From the NCBI RefSeq assembly GCF_003122325.1, contig NZ_QFBC01000001.1:372001-436000 (forward strand): a stretch of DNA of 64,000 nucleotides, in the 5' to 3' direction. Positions 27,280 through 36,421 of the stretch are shown here, in pieces (within the stretch, counting starts at the first letter, position 1; each line of letters opens with the position of its first letter). The position numbers and the translations under genes are program-made. Under the pieces are notes generated by a model that saw nothing but the letters and a program-made list of their open reading frames with translations, did not search any database and was not told where the DNA came from. This DNA is from Rhizobium album. Lineage in GTDB: Bacteria; Pseudomonadota; Alphaproteobacteria; Rhizobiales; Rhizobiaceae.

Positions 27280-28212
27280 ATGAACAGTTTCCGCCGCCTC
27301 CTTCCATCCGCCACCAGCCTTGTCGTCTTCGAGGCGGCGGGCCGGCACGAGAATTTCACCCGCGCCGCCGAAGAACTCGGCATGTCGCAGGCGGCGGTGT
27401 CCTATGCGGTGCGCGGGCTGGAGGAACAGCTCGGCGCGCCGCTGTTCCATCGTGTCCACCGGGCGGTGGAACTGACCGATGTCGGCGAACGCTTCCATGC
27501 CGACGTCTCCGCCGGATTGGCGCGTATCCAGAAATCCGCCGAAGACATCCGCGCCAAGGGCCGCGAGGTCAACGTCACGCTGGCCGCCTCCACCGCCTTT
27601 GCCTCGATGTGGATGCTGCCGCGCCTGCCGCGGCTGCGCCAGGACCTGCCGGAGGTCGACCTGCGCATCCAGACCAGTGTGCGCGAACTCGATCTGGAGG
27701 AGGAATCCATCCCGCTCGCCGTCCGCGGCGGCGGCGATCCGGTGGATTGGCCGCGCTATCACACCGCGCTTCTGGCGCCGGAGGTGATCAATGCCGTCGC
27801 CAGCCCCGCATTCGTCGAGGCGCATGGCATGCCGCGAACGCCGGCGGACCTGGCGCGCCACCGCCTGATCTGGCTCGAAGAACCGGTGCGCAAGGCCTGT
27901 GACTGGCCGGAATGGTTTGCCAGCGCCGGGGTTTCCTACACGTCGCAGAGCAAGGGGCTGGTGATCAACGACTATGTGCTGGTCATCCAGGCGGTGCTGG
28001 CGGGGGAGGGCATCGCGCTTGGCTGGCAACACCTGACGGGCCGGCAGACGCGCTCCGGCGCGCTTGTTCCGGTCGGCGGCCATGTGCTGGAAACGGGGCA
28101 GGCCTTCTACATCGTCTGGCCACGCTCGCGCGAATTGAACGCCCATGCCGCCCGCGTGCGCGACTGGCTGCTGGCGGAAGGCCAGCGCGACCGGGAAGCC
28201 TCTGTCTCGTAG
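27280..28212 (+). CDS. LysR family transcriptional regulator (GcvA-like)
   Basis: A 310-residue LysR-type regulator. The N-terminal winged helix-turn-helix spans roughly residues 8-66 with NFTRAAEELGMSQAAVSYAV, followed by the periplasmic-binding-like effector domain. The opening LLPSATSLVVFEAAGRHENFTRAA is typical of the GcvA/AmpR subgroup. The ATG is nine bases from GGAAGA. It is divergent from the MttB-like gene, the classical arrangement for a regulator and its target, so the effector may be a methylated amine; this is inferred. Confidence 0.93.
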   Translation: MNSFRRLLPSATSLVVFEAAGRHENFTRAAEELGMSQAAVSYAVRGLEEQLGAPLFHRVHRAVELTDVGERFHADVSAGLARIQKSAEDIRAKGREVNVTLAASTAFASMWMLPRLPRLRQDLPEVDLRIQTSVRELDLEEESIPLAVRGGGDPVDWPRYHTALLAPEVINAVASPAFVEAHGMPRTPADLARHRLIWLEEPVRKACDWPEWFASAGVSYTSQSKGLVINDYVLVIQAVLAGEGIALGWQHLTGRQTRSGALVPVGGHVLETGQAFYIVWPRSRELNAHAARVRDWLLAEGQRDREASVS

Positions 28213-28242
28213 GTTTCGAAGGTCGCCGCTTTCCGCTGCCGG

Positions 28243-29604
28243 TCAGGCGAGCGCGGTCTCGGTGGTGCCGGTGTTCTGGTAGGAATTGTGGACGCAATCG
28301 AGCGTCGCGGCGGCATCGGCGGGCCGGCCGTAAAAATAGCCTTGCCCCATGGCGCAGCCCATCGCCCTGAGTTTCTTGGCCTCGATGCCGCTTTCGATGC
28401 CTTCCGCCACCACTTCCAGATCCAGCCCGTCACACATGGCGACGATCGCCTTGACGATGTGTTCGGAGGCGCGATCGGTGGTGATGCGCGAGACGAAGGC
28501 CCGGTCGATCTTCACCTTGTCGAAGGTGAAATCGCGCAAACGGCCGAGGCTCGACTGGCCGGTGCCGAAATCGTCGAGCGAGATGCGCACGCCGGCCTGA
28601 CGCAGTTCGGCGATGATCTTGTGGGCGGTTTCCGCCGAGGTCATCACCGCCGTTTCGGTGATTTCCAGCTCCAGGCGGTGCGGATCGAGGCCGACGCGAC
28701 CGAGGATGGACAGGATATTGATCGCCGTCGACGGGTCCATCAGCTGCGCCGAGGACAGGTTGAACGACAGGAACAGGTCGCGCGGCCAGGACAATGCTGC
28801 TTCCGCAGCCTTGCGCAGCAGGGTTTCCGACAGCGCGTCGATGAAACCGCGCTCTTCGGCCAGGGGCACGAAGACGGCGGGAGAAACGAAACCGAGATCG
28901 GCGTCGTTCCAGCGCGCCAGGGCCTCGAAACCGAGCACCGTGTTGTTTTCGAGATTGACGATCGGCTGGAAATGCACGTCGACGGCATCGTTGATGATCG
29001 CGTTGCGCAGGGCCTGCTCGATCTGCGTCGCCCGTTTCATTTCCTGGGCGATCTCGCGGGAATAGACGGTGATCTGCCCGCGCCCGCGGCGCTTGGAGCG
29101 GTAGAGCGCAGTCTCGGTGCTCTTCAGCAGGTCTTCGAATTCCTCGCCGGCGAACGGATAGATCGCAAAGCCGATGGAGGCGGAGAGACGCACGTTGCGG
29201 TCGCCGAGATCGTAGGGCGCCGACAGCACCTCCTTGATCATCTGGCCGACCTTCTCGGCGCTGAAACGCTCGAAGATCAGCGGCAGCACGAAGGCGAACT
29301 CGTCGCCGCCATGGCGGGTGACGGTGGCGCCGTCGGGCACGCAGGCCTTCAGGCGGTGCGCGACCTGGCAGAGGATCTCGTCGCCTGCCGCCGTTCCGAA
29401 CAGGTCGTTGATCGGCTTGAAGCCGTCGAGGTTGGCGATACCGATGGTGAAGGGCGCGGGGTCGTCGGCACGCTCCGCCGCCAGCATGCGCACCTTGTCG
29501 CGCATCCTGTAGCGGTTGCCGAGACCGGTGAGCGGATCGGTGTAGGCCATCGCCTGCAACTCGTTCTGGCTCACCTGCGGCAATGTCTGATCGCCCGACT
29601 TCAT
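28243..29604 (-). CDS. GGDEF-EAL protein without sensor domain
   Basis: A 453-residue cyclic di-GMP turnover protein. After only about 20 residues comes the GGDEF domain with RHGGDEF intact, but the metal site reads ANLDGFK where a first aspartate (DxD) is usual, and no RxxD inhibitory site is seen. The EAL domain keeps FEALARW, FNLSSAQL, ELEITE, DDFGTGQSSL, KIDRAFV and AEGIE, so phosphodiesterase activity looks likely. There are no membrane segments, so it is probably cytoplasmic. The ATG at 29604 has AGGAC ahead; a GTG two codons upstream is the alternative. Confidence 0.93.
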   Translation of the reverse strand: MKSGDQTLPQVSQNELQAMAYTDPLTGLGNRYRMRDKVRMLAAERADDPAPFTIGIANLDGFKPINDLFGTAAGDEILCQVAHRLKACVPDGATVTRHGGDEFAFVLPLIFERFSAEKVGQMIKEVLSAPYDLGDRNVRLSASIGFAIYPFAGEEFEDLLKSTETALYRSKRRGRGQITVYSREIAQEMKRATQIEQALRNAIINDAVDVHFQPIVNLENNTVLGFEALARWNDADLGFVSPAVFVPLAEERGFIDALSETLLRKAAEAALSWPRDLFLSFNLSSAQLMDPSTAINILSILGRVGLDPHRLELEITETAVMTSAETAHKIIAELRQAGVRISLDDFGTGQSSLGRLRDFTFDKVKIDRAFVSRITTDRASEHIVKAIVAMCDGLDLEVVAEGIESGIEAKKLRAMGCAMGQGYFYGRPADAAATLDCVHNSYQNTGTTETALA

Positions 29605-29732
29605 GAACACGTCCTGGGAGCTCCTTCCAACAGGGGAAGGATGAGCTTGAATTCTTAAAAAATCATAGCTTTTCGCGATGTCGCCCTAGAGGATATATCC
29701 CGTAATCTAGGGGGTTGACGTCGCATTTCGGA

Positions 29733-31406
29733 TCAGCCGGCGGCAGTCGACTGCTTGGGAGAGCGATAGGCTTCGAAAACCGCGACGAGGTTGTCGGGGC
29801 TGATCGGCTTCAAGATGACATCGTCCATGCCGGCATCCAGGCAGGCCTTGTGGTCGCGGTCGAAGGCCTGGGGCAGAACCCCGATGATCGGCGTCCGACG
29901 GGGCAGCCCCGCCTCGCGCTCGCGAATTGTCCGCGTCGCCTCGTAGCCGTTGAGCACCGGCAACGTCGTGTCCATCAGCACGATGGCCGGCCGGTGGCGT
30001 TCCCAGAGGTCGACGGCCTCGCTGCCGTCGGCGGCCAGCACATAACTCAGCCGCAGGCCTTCGAGGATCTGCGAAAAGACGATGCGGTTGACGTCGTTGT
30101 CCTCGACGACGAGAACGTCCACCAGCGCTTCCGGCGGCGCCTCTATCGCAACGCTCCAGTCGTCCGCCTGCGGCACGGGCAAGGACGGCACGTCGCGGCG
30201 GCGGTTGAAATGCCGGGCGATGAGATAGGCAAGCTGTGTCGTCAGCTGGAAACCGTCCAGCGCCAGGACGTCGATGCCGTATGTCCTGGCGATTTCCAGG
30301 CTGCGGAGATCCATCTGCGTATCGATGACGATCAGGTCGACCACGAGGCCGGCGGAGCGGGCCATGTCGAGGAAGGCGGCCTGCTCGTCCTCGTCACGGA
30401 CGGTGCAGGCGTCGATGCCGAAACGCCGGAGCGTGCGCATCGCCGGGCCTTCGACCATCGCGTCGGCCGCCACGAGAAGGACCTTTCGCCCGGTAAACTG
30501 GCCGGGCGGCACCACCTCTCCCGGCGTCGAGGGCGGGAAATCGACCGGGGAAAGGCTGGTTGCCGTGACGGACGGGTCGCCTTCGACATTCATGCCGGCC
30601 GTCGCGCCGGCCAGCGCCAGTTCGGAGACGTCCTCGACGCTGGTGACCAGGAAATACCGGCCGGACCTGCCGATGCGCTGCTTGCGGGTGATGACCGACA
30701 TTTCCGACCCGTCCGCGCGCACCAGGACTTCCGCGACCATGGCCGGCATGCCGGTATCCATCACATGCCTGTCGGCACGATCGAAATGCACGGCGGCTTC
30801 CGGGCAGAGGATGTCGTAGACCGTCCGGCCGATCAGCTGTTCGACGTTGATGCCGCGCAGCGTGCAATAGGCCTTGTTCGCCGCGACGAAGCTGAGATTG
30901 CGATCCTTGACGAAAACCGGGAAGGGCAGCGTATCGAGAATTTCCTCGGTGAGCTGGACCCGCTCCAGGTCGGCGCGCCACTGCTCCTCGCGCTTCTTCT
31001 GTTCCGACACGTCGATGAACAGGCATACGCCGTAGCCGCTCGGCAGGCGGCGCTTGACGATGCGGGTCCAGCGGTCGGGGCCATGGCGTTCGATCTGGTC
31101 TGAGCGTTCGCGCCAGTGGCTGGCGATGCGCTCGGCGATCCAGTCCTCGCGGCCAAGATTGCCGCGCTCGCGCGTGGCGTAACGAAAACGGATACCGCTA
31201 TCATAGAGGGCGCCGAGAAAATCCCTGAGGCGCGTGCCCGGCTCCACGAATTGCGAACTGACCGGAAAATAACCGAGAACCTGCCGGCTGGCGAAGATCA
31301 GGAGGTCGTTCTTGTCATACACGATGAACGCCGCCGACAACGCGTCGCCAACCGTATTCAGCGTATCGATTTGAATGGCTGCGTCACCAGACGCTTCGTC
31401 ATTCAT
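29733..31406 (-). CDS. PAS-PAS protein with degenerate and intact receiver domains
   Basis: A 557-residue signalling protein with no histidine kinase core. Two PAS-type sensor regions occupy about 10-138 and 150-270. A degenerate receiver-like stretch (KVLLVAADAMVEGPAMRTLRR onward) follows, then a real receiver domain at about 435-555. The latter has VLVVEDNDVNR, the phospho-acceptor aspartate in VLMDTTLPVLNGYEA and the lysine in ILKPIS. The usual Thr/Ser after the acceptor is replaced (IIGVLPQAF). It resembles the C-terminal half of a hybrid kinase whose catalytic part was lost. The ATG at 31406 follows AGGGAG. Confidence 0.85.
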   Translation of the reverse strand: MNDEASGDAAIQIDTLNTVGDALSAAFIVYDKNDLLIFASRQVLGYFPVSSQFVEPGTRLRDFLGALYDSGIRFRYATRERGNLGREDWIAERIASHWRERSDQIERHGPDRWTRIVKRRLPSGYGVCLFIDVSEQKKREEQWRADLERVQLTEEILDTLPFPVFVKDRNLSFVAANKAYCTLRGINVEQLIGRTVYDILCPEAAVHFDRADRHVMDTGMPAMVAEVLVRADGSEMSVITRKQRIGRSGRYFLVTSVEDVSELALAGATAGMNVEGDPSVTATSLSPVDFPPSTPGEVVPPGQFTGRKVLLVAADAMVEGPAMRTLRRFGIDACTVRDEDEQAAFLDMARSAGLVVDLIVIDTQMDLRSLEIARTYGIDVLALDGFQLTTQLAYLIARHFNRRRDVPSLPVPQADDWSVAIEAPPEALVDVLVVEDNDVNRIVFSQILEGLRLSYVLAADGSEAVDLWERHRPAIVLMDTTLPVLNGYEATRTIREREAGLPRRTPIIGVLPQAFDRDHKACLDAGMDDVILKPISPDNLVAVFEAYRSPKQSTAAG

Positions 31407-31795
31407 TCTGAACTCCCTGCGGCACATCCTGGGCGAGGGTGTGCGAACCACGTCTTTTCCCGAAACGATCCGGGCCGGCCTGCCCACGGGCTGACCGTGT
31501 CGCCTTTTCACCAAAACAAGAGCGGACATGCTGGCAGCGGTCTTGAAACAGGAACGCGACGGGATGGGCGCGACGGCTCCAGCTTGCCGTCACCAGGTCG
31601 GCCGGCATTGCCTCCGGCATCCTGCTTATCATTTCAAGATGATGCGAGAATTGTCATATTTATATTAAGGCGGTGTTAAAGAAGCGAAGAACGTTTCGGT
31701 GGATGCAGAAGCGGATTCGCCCGAATTTCCGGCATCCGTACAGACAAGTCGCATTGCAGCTTTCCAGTGGCTGCCGAATCCGGATAAAACCGGCC
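31407..31795. other. Divergent intergenic region between PAS-REC gene and mutL
   Basis: No supported gene lies in these 389 bases. The region probably contains both promoters. The clearest motif is the TTAA-N7-TTAA site at 31665-31679. Short open frames on either strand are not family-like. Confidence 0.45.
31665..31679. promoter_or_regulatory. CtrA-like box TTAA-N7-TTAA
   Basis: The sequence TTAAGGCGGTGTTAA matches the full CtrA recognition pattern of two TTAA half-sites spaced by seven bases. It lies 117 bases before the mutL start and about 260 bases before the PAS-REC start. Binding is not shown. Confidence 0.4.
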
Positions 31796-33622
31796 ATGTC
31801 CATCAAGCAGCTGTCCGAAACGATCATCAACCAGATTGCCGCCGGCGAAGTCATCGAACGGCCGGCGAGCGCCGCCAAGGAACTGATCGAAAACGCCATC
31901 GACGCCGGCGCCAGCCGCATCGAGATCGCCACCGCCGGCGGCGGCAAGAGCCTGCTGCGCGTCGCCGACAATGGCGGCGGCATGGGGCCGGACGACCTGG
32001 CGCTGGCGATCCGCCGGCATTGCACCTCGAAGATTTCCGAGACGCTGACCGATATCCGCACGCTCGGTTTCCGCGGCGAAGCCCTGCCGTCGATCGGCTC
32101 GGTCGCGCGGCTGTCGATCACAAGCCGGCTGCCCGGCAGCGCCGAGGGGGCGGAGGTGTCGGTGACCGGCGGAAAGCTGTCGGCCGTCAGGCCGGCGGCC
32201 ACCAATGCCGGCACCATCGTCGAGGTGCGCGACCTGTTTTTCGCCACGCCGGCCCGTTTGAAATTCCTCAAGACCGAAAAGGCCGAGGCCGGCGCCATCA
32301 CCGAAGTGGTGAAGCGCATGGCGATCGCCTTCCCGCATATCCGTTTCGTGCTGTCGGGCGCCGATCGCTCGACGCTGGAATTTCCCGCCACCGGCGACGA
32401 CCGCCTGGCGCGCATGGCGCAGGTGCTCGGCAAGGAATTCCGCGACAACGCCATCGAGATCGACGCGGTCCGGGAGGATGTGCGGCTGACCGGTTTTGCC
32501 GGCATTCCGACCTTCAACCGCGGCAATTCCGCCCACCAATATGCCTTCATCAACGGCCGGCCGGTGCAGGACAAGCTGATCCTGTCGGCCATCCGCGGCG
32601 CCTATGCCGAAACCGTGCCCCAGGGGCGCTATCCGGTGGCGGTGCTGTCGATCGACATCGATCCGGCGCTGGTCGACGTCAACGTCCACCCGGCAAAGTC
32701 CGATGTCCGCTTCCGTGATCCCGGTCTCATCCGCGGCCTGATCGTCGGCGCGATCCGCGAGGCCCTGGCGCAGAACGGCGACCGGGCGGCGACCACCGGC
32801 GCCGACGGCATGCTGCGCGCCTTCCGGCCGGGCTACCAGCCCGCCTACCAGCGCCCGGCGCCGGCCGCCAACTGGTCGCGCGACGCGTCGCCTTACCGGC
32901 CATTCGAAACGGCCCCCGTTTCCGCCGGTTTCGGCGAACGGCCGCAGGCAAGCTTTTCCGATTTTTCGATGCCCGCCGCCCGCACCGAGCGTCCGGCGGC
33001 CGAAGCCGTGGCGGCAACGGCAACGCCAGAACCGGCGCGTCACTATCCGCTCGGCGCCGCCCGCGCCCAGCTGCACGAGAACTACATCGTGGCACAGACG
33101 GAAAACGGCCTGGTGATCGTCGACCAGCATGCCGCCCATGAGCGGCTGGTCTACGAGGAATTGCGCAAGGCGCTGCGCGACCGTCGCCTGCCGTCGCAGG
33201 TGCTGCTCATTCCCGAGATCATCGACCTGCCGGAAGAAGATTGCGACCGCCTGATGGTCCACAGCCAGGATCTCGACCGGCTGGGGCTCGCCATCGAGCG
33301 TTTCGGGCCGGGCGCGGTTGCGGTGCGGGAAACACCGGCCATGCTCGGCGAGGTCGATGCGCCCGGCCTGGTGCGGCAACTCGCCGACGAGATCGCCGAA
33401 TGGGACACGGCATCGGGGCTTTCGGCCAAGCTCGAACATGTCGCCGCCACCATGGCCTGCCACGGCTCGGTGCGATCCGGCCGGCGCCTGCGTCCCGAGG
33501 AGATGAACGCGCTGTTGCGGCAGATGGAGGCCACTCCCGGCTCAGGCCAGTGCAATCACGGCCGGCCCACCTATATCGAGCTAAAGCTTTCCGATATCGA
33601 GCGGCTGTTCGGCAGAAGCTGA
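31796..33622 (+). CDS. mutL: DNA mismatch repair protein MutL
   Basis: MutL couples mismatch recognition by MutS to strand excision. The 608-residue protein has the GHKL ATPase motifs [26 protein letters not shown] and [11 protein letters not shown] in its N-terminal domain. A Pro/Ala-rich linker precedes the C-terminal domain, which carries the endonuclease signature [13 protein letters not shown] starting at residue 443. MutL here is therefore probably a nicking endonuclease, as in species without MutH. The start [19 protein letters not shown] is the family N-terminus; the longer upstream frame is not conserved in character. Confidence 0.97.
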   Translation: MSIKQLSETIINQIAAGEVIERPASAAKELIENAIDAGASRIEIATAGGGKSLLRVADNGGGMGPDDLALAIRRHCTSKISETLTDIRTLGFRGEALPSIGSVARLSITSRLPGSAEGAEVSVTGGKLSAVRPAATNAGTIVEVRDLFFATPARLKFLKTEKAEAGAITEVVKRMAIAFPHIRFVLSGADRSTLEFPATGDDRLARMAQVLGKEFRDNAIEIDAVREDVRLTGFAGIPTFNRGNSAHQYAFINGRPVQDKLILSAIRGAYAETVPQGRYPVAVLSIDIDPALVDVNVHPAKSDVRFRDPGLIRGLIVGAIREALAQNGDRAATTGADGMLRAFRPGYQPAYQRPAPAANWSRDASPYRPFETAPVSAGFGERPQASFSDFSMPAARTERPAAEAVAATATPEPARHYPLGAARAQLHENYIVAQTENGLVIVDQHAAHERLVYEELRKALRDRRLPSQVLLIPEIIDLPEEDCDRLMVHSQDLDRLGLAIERFGPGAVAVRETPAMLGEVDAPGLVRQLADEIAEWDTASGLSAKLEHVAATMACHGSVRSGRRLRPEEMNALLRQMEATPGSGQCNHGRPTYIELKLSDIERLFGRS

Positions 33623-33703
33623 CGGCAAGGCTACGGGAAAAAGCTGGAAATCTATTTTGCCAGAGAGTATGGCAATCCGATGATACGCGGCAGGAGAGTG
33701 CGC

Positions 33704-33934
33704 ATGAACCGTTTCGAAGGCAGCGGAAACCGCGAGGCGAAGCTCAAATATCTCGACGCCGATTTCCAGATCCTGCTGCCGGGCGCCTATGTGATCTGCG
33801 CCATGACCGGCAACCAGATCCCTCTCGACGAGTTGCGTTACTGGAGCGCCGCCCGCCAGGAAGCCTATGTCGATGCGGCCGCTTCCCTCGAGGCGGAAAA
33901 GCGCGCCGGCGCCCTGCCGATCCAGAATCCGTGA
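33704..33934 (+). CDS. DUF2093 domain-containing small protein
   Basis: A 76-residue protein with the DUF2093 pattern, MNRFEGSGNREAKLKYLDAD followed by GAYVICAMTGNQIPLDELRYWS. It has no membrane segment or catalytic motif I can name. In Rhizobiales it is often found near lpxK and mutL, and here it follows mutL by 81 bases. An AGGAGAG site precedes the ATG. Function unknown. Confidence 0.85.
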   Translation: MNRFEGSGNREAKLKYLDADFQILLPGAYVICAMTGNQIPLDELRYWSAARQEAYVDAAASLEAEKRAGALPIQNP

Positions 33935-33976
33935 AAACGTACCACCGGCTCGCCTGAGCCCGGACGACACAAACGA

Positions 33977-34004
33977 AAGAGGCAGCGCTTGCGCACCGCC
34001 TCTT
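33977..34004. terminator. Hairpin between convergent DUF2093 and PRC-barrel genes
   Basis: The stem AAGAGGC paired with GCCTCTT encloses an inner GCGC-TT-GCGC stem. It lies between two convergent stop codons and can serve either strand, although T-runs are weak. Confidence 0.6.
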
Positions 34005-34044
34005 CCAATTGGACGAACATGCCGTCCCGCGTTCCGGAACCCGA

Positions 34045-34674
34045 TTATTCAGCCGGGGGCGTGGCCGTGGTATCGGTGGTCGTCGACGAGGTCGTGGTGC
34101 TGTCCGTCGGGGTCATGCCGACGCCGGTGGTCGCATTGTTGCGTTCGGCAGTCTGCATGGCCAGGGTCTTGAACTCGGGAGCGGCCTTCAGGCTGTCGGC
34201 CGTTTCCGTGGTGGTCAGCTTCAGCTCGGAGCCTTCCGCATCCTGCGACACGGCGACGTTCTGGATCGGAACGGCGACGTATTTTTCGCCGATGCCGAGG
34301 AAGCCGCCGACGCCGATGACCGCAGCGACGATACCGCCATCCTTCTTCAGGATGAGGTCGTTGATCTTGCCGACGTTTTCATTGGCGCCGTTATAGACCG
34401 GCTGGCCGATATAGGTGTTGGCGCTGATCTCGTCGGGTGCCTGCTGCGTCAGGTAGGTATCGCCGGCTGCCGCCGTCTGATTGGTGGTGTCGGCCGTCGC
34501 CGGCGTGTTTGCCGCAGCGTCAGGCGTGACTTCCGGGGTTGTCGTTGCCGCGCCGTCCATCGTCTGGGACTGCGTGGTCGTGTCCATCGGTTTTGTCGTG
34601 TCTTGGGCATAGGTGGCGGTGGCTCCCATGAGAAGAGCACCGGCAGCCGCTGTCGTGAGGAGTTTCTTGAGCAT
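34045..34674 (-). CDS. Secreted PRC-barrel domain protein
   Basis: A 209-residue exported protein. The signal peptide MLKKLLTTAAAGALLMGATA ends at an AxA-type site before QDTT. A long Thr/Ala/Asp-rich linker follows, then a PRC-barrel domain with YIGQPVYNGANENVGKINDL and VAAVIGVGGFLGIGEKYVAVP. The C-terminus is again Thr-rich and probably disordered. Such PRC-barrel proteins are frequent in rhizobial periplasm and often stress-induced; the role here is not known. The ATG at 34674 starts exactly at the signal peptide. Confidence 0.88.
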   Translation of the reverse strand: MLKKLLTTAAAGALLMGATATYAQDTTKPMDTTTQSQTMDGAATTTPEVTPDAAANTPATADTTNQTAAAGDTYLTQQAPDEISANTYIGQPVYNGANENVGKINDLILKKDGGIVAAVIGVGGFLGIGEKYVAVPIQNVAVSQDAEGSELKLTTTETADSLKAAPEFKTLAMQTAERNNATTGVGMTPTDSTTTSSTTTDTTATPPAE

Positions 34675-34897
34675 GTTGAACCTGCCTTTCCAGATGTCAT
34701 CGGTTGTCGTCAGACCCGGAATTGACCATTTTTTAGTCTCATCCGCGCCGGTTCGATGCAAAAACTGATAAGCAGAGGATTTGGTTCCGAAATGTTATCC
34801 GGAAAATTTTCGGAACTTTTTACCGGTTCGAATATGAAAAGCGGCGGAATTGCTGCCGCCGCCGCGCATTCTTTGCAAAAATCGTTCCGGAATCGCC

Positions 34898-35785
34898 CTA
34901 GAGACGGAACGGCCGGTCGAAAACACCTATGACGGAAACGCCAAGCTCGAAGGTCACGCCGGCCTGGGGATCGGCGGCACGCGCTGCGGCGTCCATGCCC
35001 TGGAAGGCGGAGGTCACCATCAGCCGGTCGGCGCTGGCGCCGATGAAGGCCGGGCAACTGCTCTGGCTGGCGGGTACGCGGTAGCGGGCGAGATGGCGCC
35101 CGTCCGGCGCGTAGCGATCGACCGCGCCGGCGCCCCAGCGGGCATTCCAGATATTGCCTTCGCCATCGCAGACCGAACCGTCGATGTCGTGCGGCTCGCC
35201 GGCGACGTCGACCAGCACGGTGGCTTCCCCGGCCGGCAGGCCGGTTGCCGGATCGACGGCGACACGCATCAGCCTGTTCACCTTGCTGTCGACGAAATAG
35301 CCGATGGAACCGTCCGGCGAAAAGCAGATCGAATTGGGGATGCTGACCCGGTCATAGAGGCGTGTGACCGTGCTGCCGGCCACATGGTAGATGGCGCCGG
35401 CGCCGTCTTCGGCCGATTTGCCCATGGTGCCGATCCACAGCGCGCCGGACGGATGGGTGCGCCCGTCATTGGAGCGGTTGCCGGGTTTGCCGGGCTCGAA
35501 TTCCACATGCAGGGAGAGTGCGCCGGTTGCCGTGTCGCGAATGAACAGGCCGTCCTCGGAGGCGATCAGCTGGCGCTGGCTGTCGATGCGGGCGAGCACG
35601 CTGGCCATGAAGGGCAGGGCATGCACGCGCTTGGCACCGCTTGCCAGATGCAGTTCGTGCAGCTCCTTGCCGACGATGTTGAACCACCAAGCCGTATCGG
35701 TGGCCGGGTCGTAGGTCGGGCCTTCGCCGAGCGCCAGGGGCGTATCGAACAGCACACTGCCGTTGAAATCATGGGTTTCGGTCAT
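34898..35785 (-). CDS. SMP-30/gluconolactonase family lactonase
   Basis: A 295-residue six-bladed beta-propeller of the SMP-30/LRE family, which hydrolyses sugar lactones using a divalent metal. Family marks are LGEGPTYDPATDTAWWFNI with the metal-binding Glu, NDGRTHPSGALWIGTM, IPNSICFSPDG and the late EPHDIDGSVCDGEGNIWNARW. It lies three bases downstream of dgoA in a four-gene operon with a kinase and an SDR. Its likely substrate is galactono- or a related aldonolactone. The strictly conserved propeller residues appear present. Confidence 0.92.
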   Translation of the reverse strand: MTETHDFNGSVLFDTPLALGEGPTYDPATDTAWWFNIVGKELHELHLASGAKRVHALPFMASVLARIDSQRQLIASEDGLFIRDTATGALSLHVEFEPGKPGNRSNDGRTHPSGALWIGTMGKSAEDGAGAIYHVAGSTVTRLYDRVSIPNSICFSPDGSIGYFVDSKVNRLMRVAVDPATGLPAGEATVLVDVAGEPHDIDGSVCDGEGNIWNARWGAGAVDRYAPDGRHLARYRVPASQSSCPAFIGASADRLMVTSAFQGMDAAARAADPQAGVTFELGVSVIGVFDRPFRL

Positions 35786-35788
35786 GGT

Positions 35789-36421
35789 TCAGCCTCCGAT
35801 CGCGGCGTCGTAGGCGGCAATCGTGCGCTTGGCCCGCTCCGCGACCTCGGCCGCCGTCATGCCCGGCTTGTAGATCGAGGTGCCGAGGCCGAAGGCGAGG
35901 ATGCCGGCCGAGGTATAATCACGGAAATTCGCGTCGGAGACACCGCCGACGGCGGCGAGCGTCAGGTCCGGCGGCAGGATGGCGCGGATCGCCGTGATGC
36001 CGGAGGCGCCGAGCGCACTGGCCGGGAAAAATTTCAGGCCGGTCGCGCCGGCCTTGGCGGCGAGCAGCGCTTCGGTGGCGGTGAAGACGCCGGGCATCGT
36101 CACCATGCCCTTGGCAGCCGCGGCCTGGATGACGTCGGTATCGACGTTCGGGCTGACCATCAGCTTGCCGCCGACGGCATCGAGCCATTCGACCTGCTGG
36201 ACGGTGAGCACGGTGCCGGCGCCGATCAGGCAGTTTTCCGGCGCCATCTTCACGGCGGTCTCGATGGAGCGGAACGGTTCCGGCGAATTGAGCGGGATCT
36301 CGATCGCCGTCAGGCCGTTGTCGATGAGTGCGCCGACGACACCTTCGGCCTCTTCGGGCTTCAGGCCGCGCAGGATCGCGATCAGCGGATATTTCATGTC
36401 GGGGAAGGGGATGCGGGTCAT
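35789..36421 (-). CDS. dgoA: 2-dehydro-3-deoxy-6-phosphogalactonate aldolase
   Basis: DgoA cleaves KDPGal into pyruvate and glyceraldehyde 3-phosphate. The 210-residue class I aldolase shows YPLIAILRGLKPEEAEGV, ENCLIGAGTVLT, the MVSPNVDTDV strand and the Schiff-base lysine in GATGLKFFPASALG. The KDPG aldolase Eda is a close relative, but adjacency to dgoK favours the galactonate enzyme. The ATG overlaps the dgoK stop (ATGA), which gives the start and shows tight coupling. Confidence 0.92.
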   Translation of the reverse strand: MTRIPFPDMKYPLIAILRGLKPEEAEGVVGALIDNGLTAIEIPLNSPEPFRSIETAVKMAPENCLIGAGTVLTVQQVEWLDAVGGKLMVSPNVDTDVIQAAAAKGMVTMPGVFTATEALLAAKAGATGLKFFPASALGASGITAIRAILPPDLTLAAVGGVSDANFRDYTSAGILAFGLGTSIYKPGMTAAEVAERAKRTIAAYDAAIGG

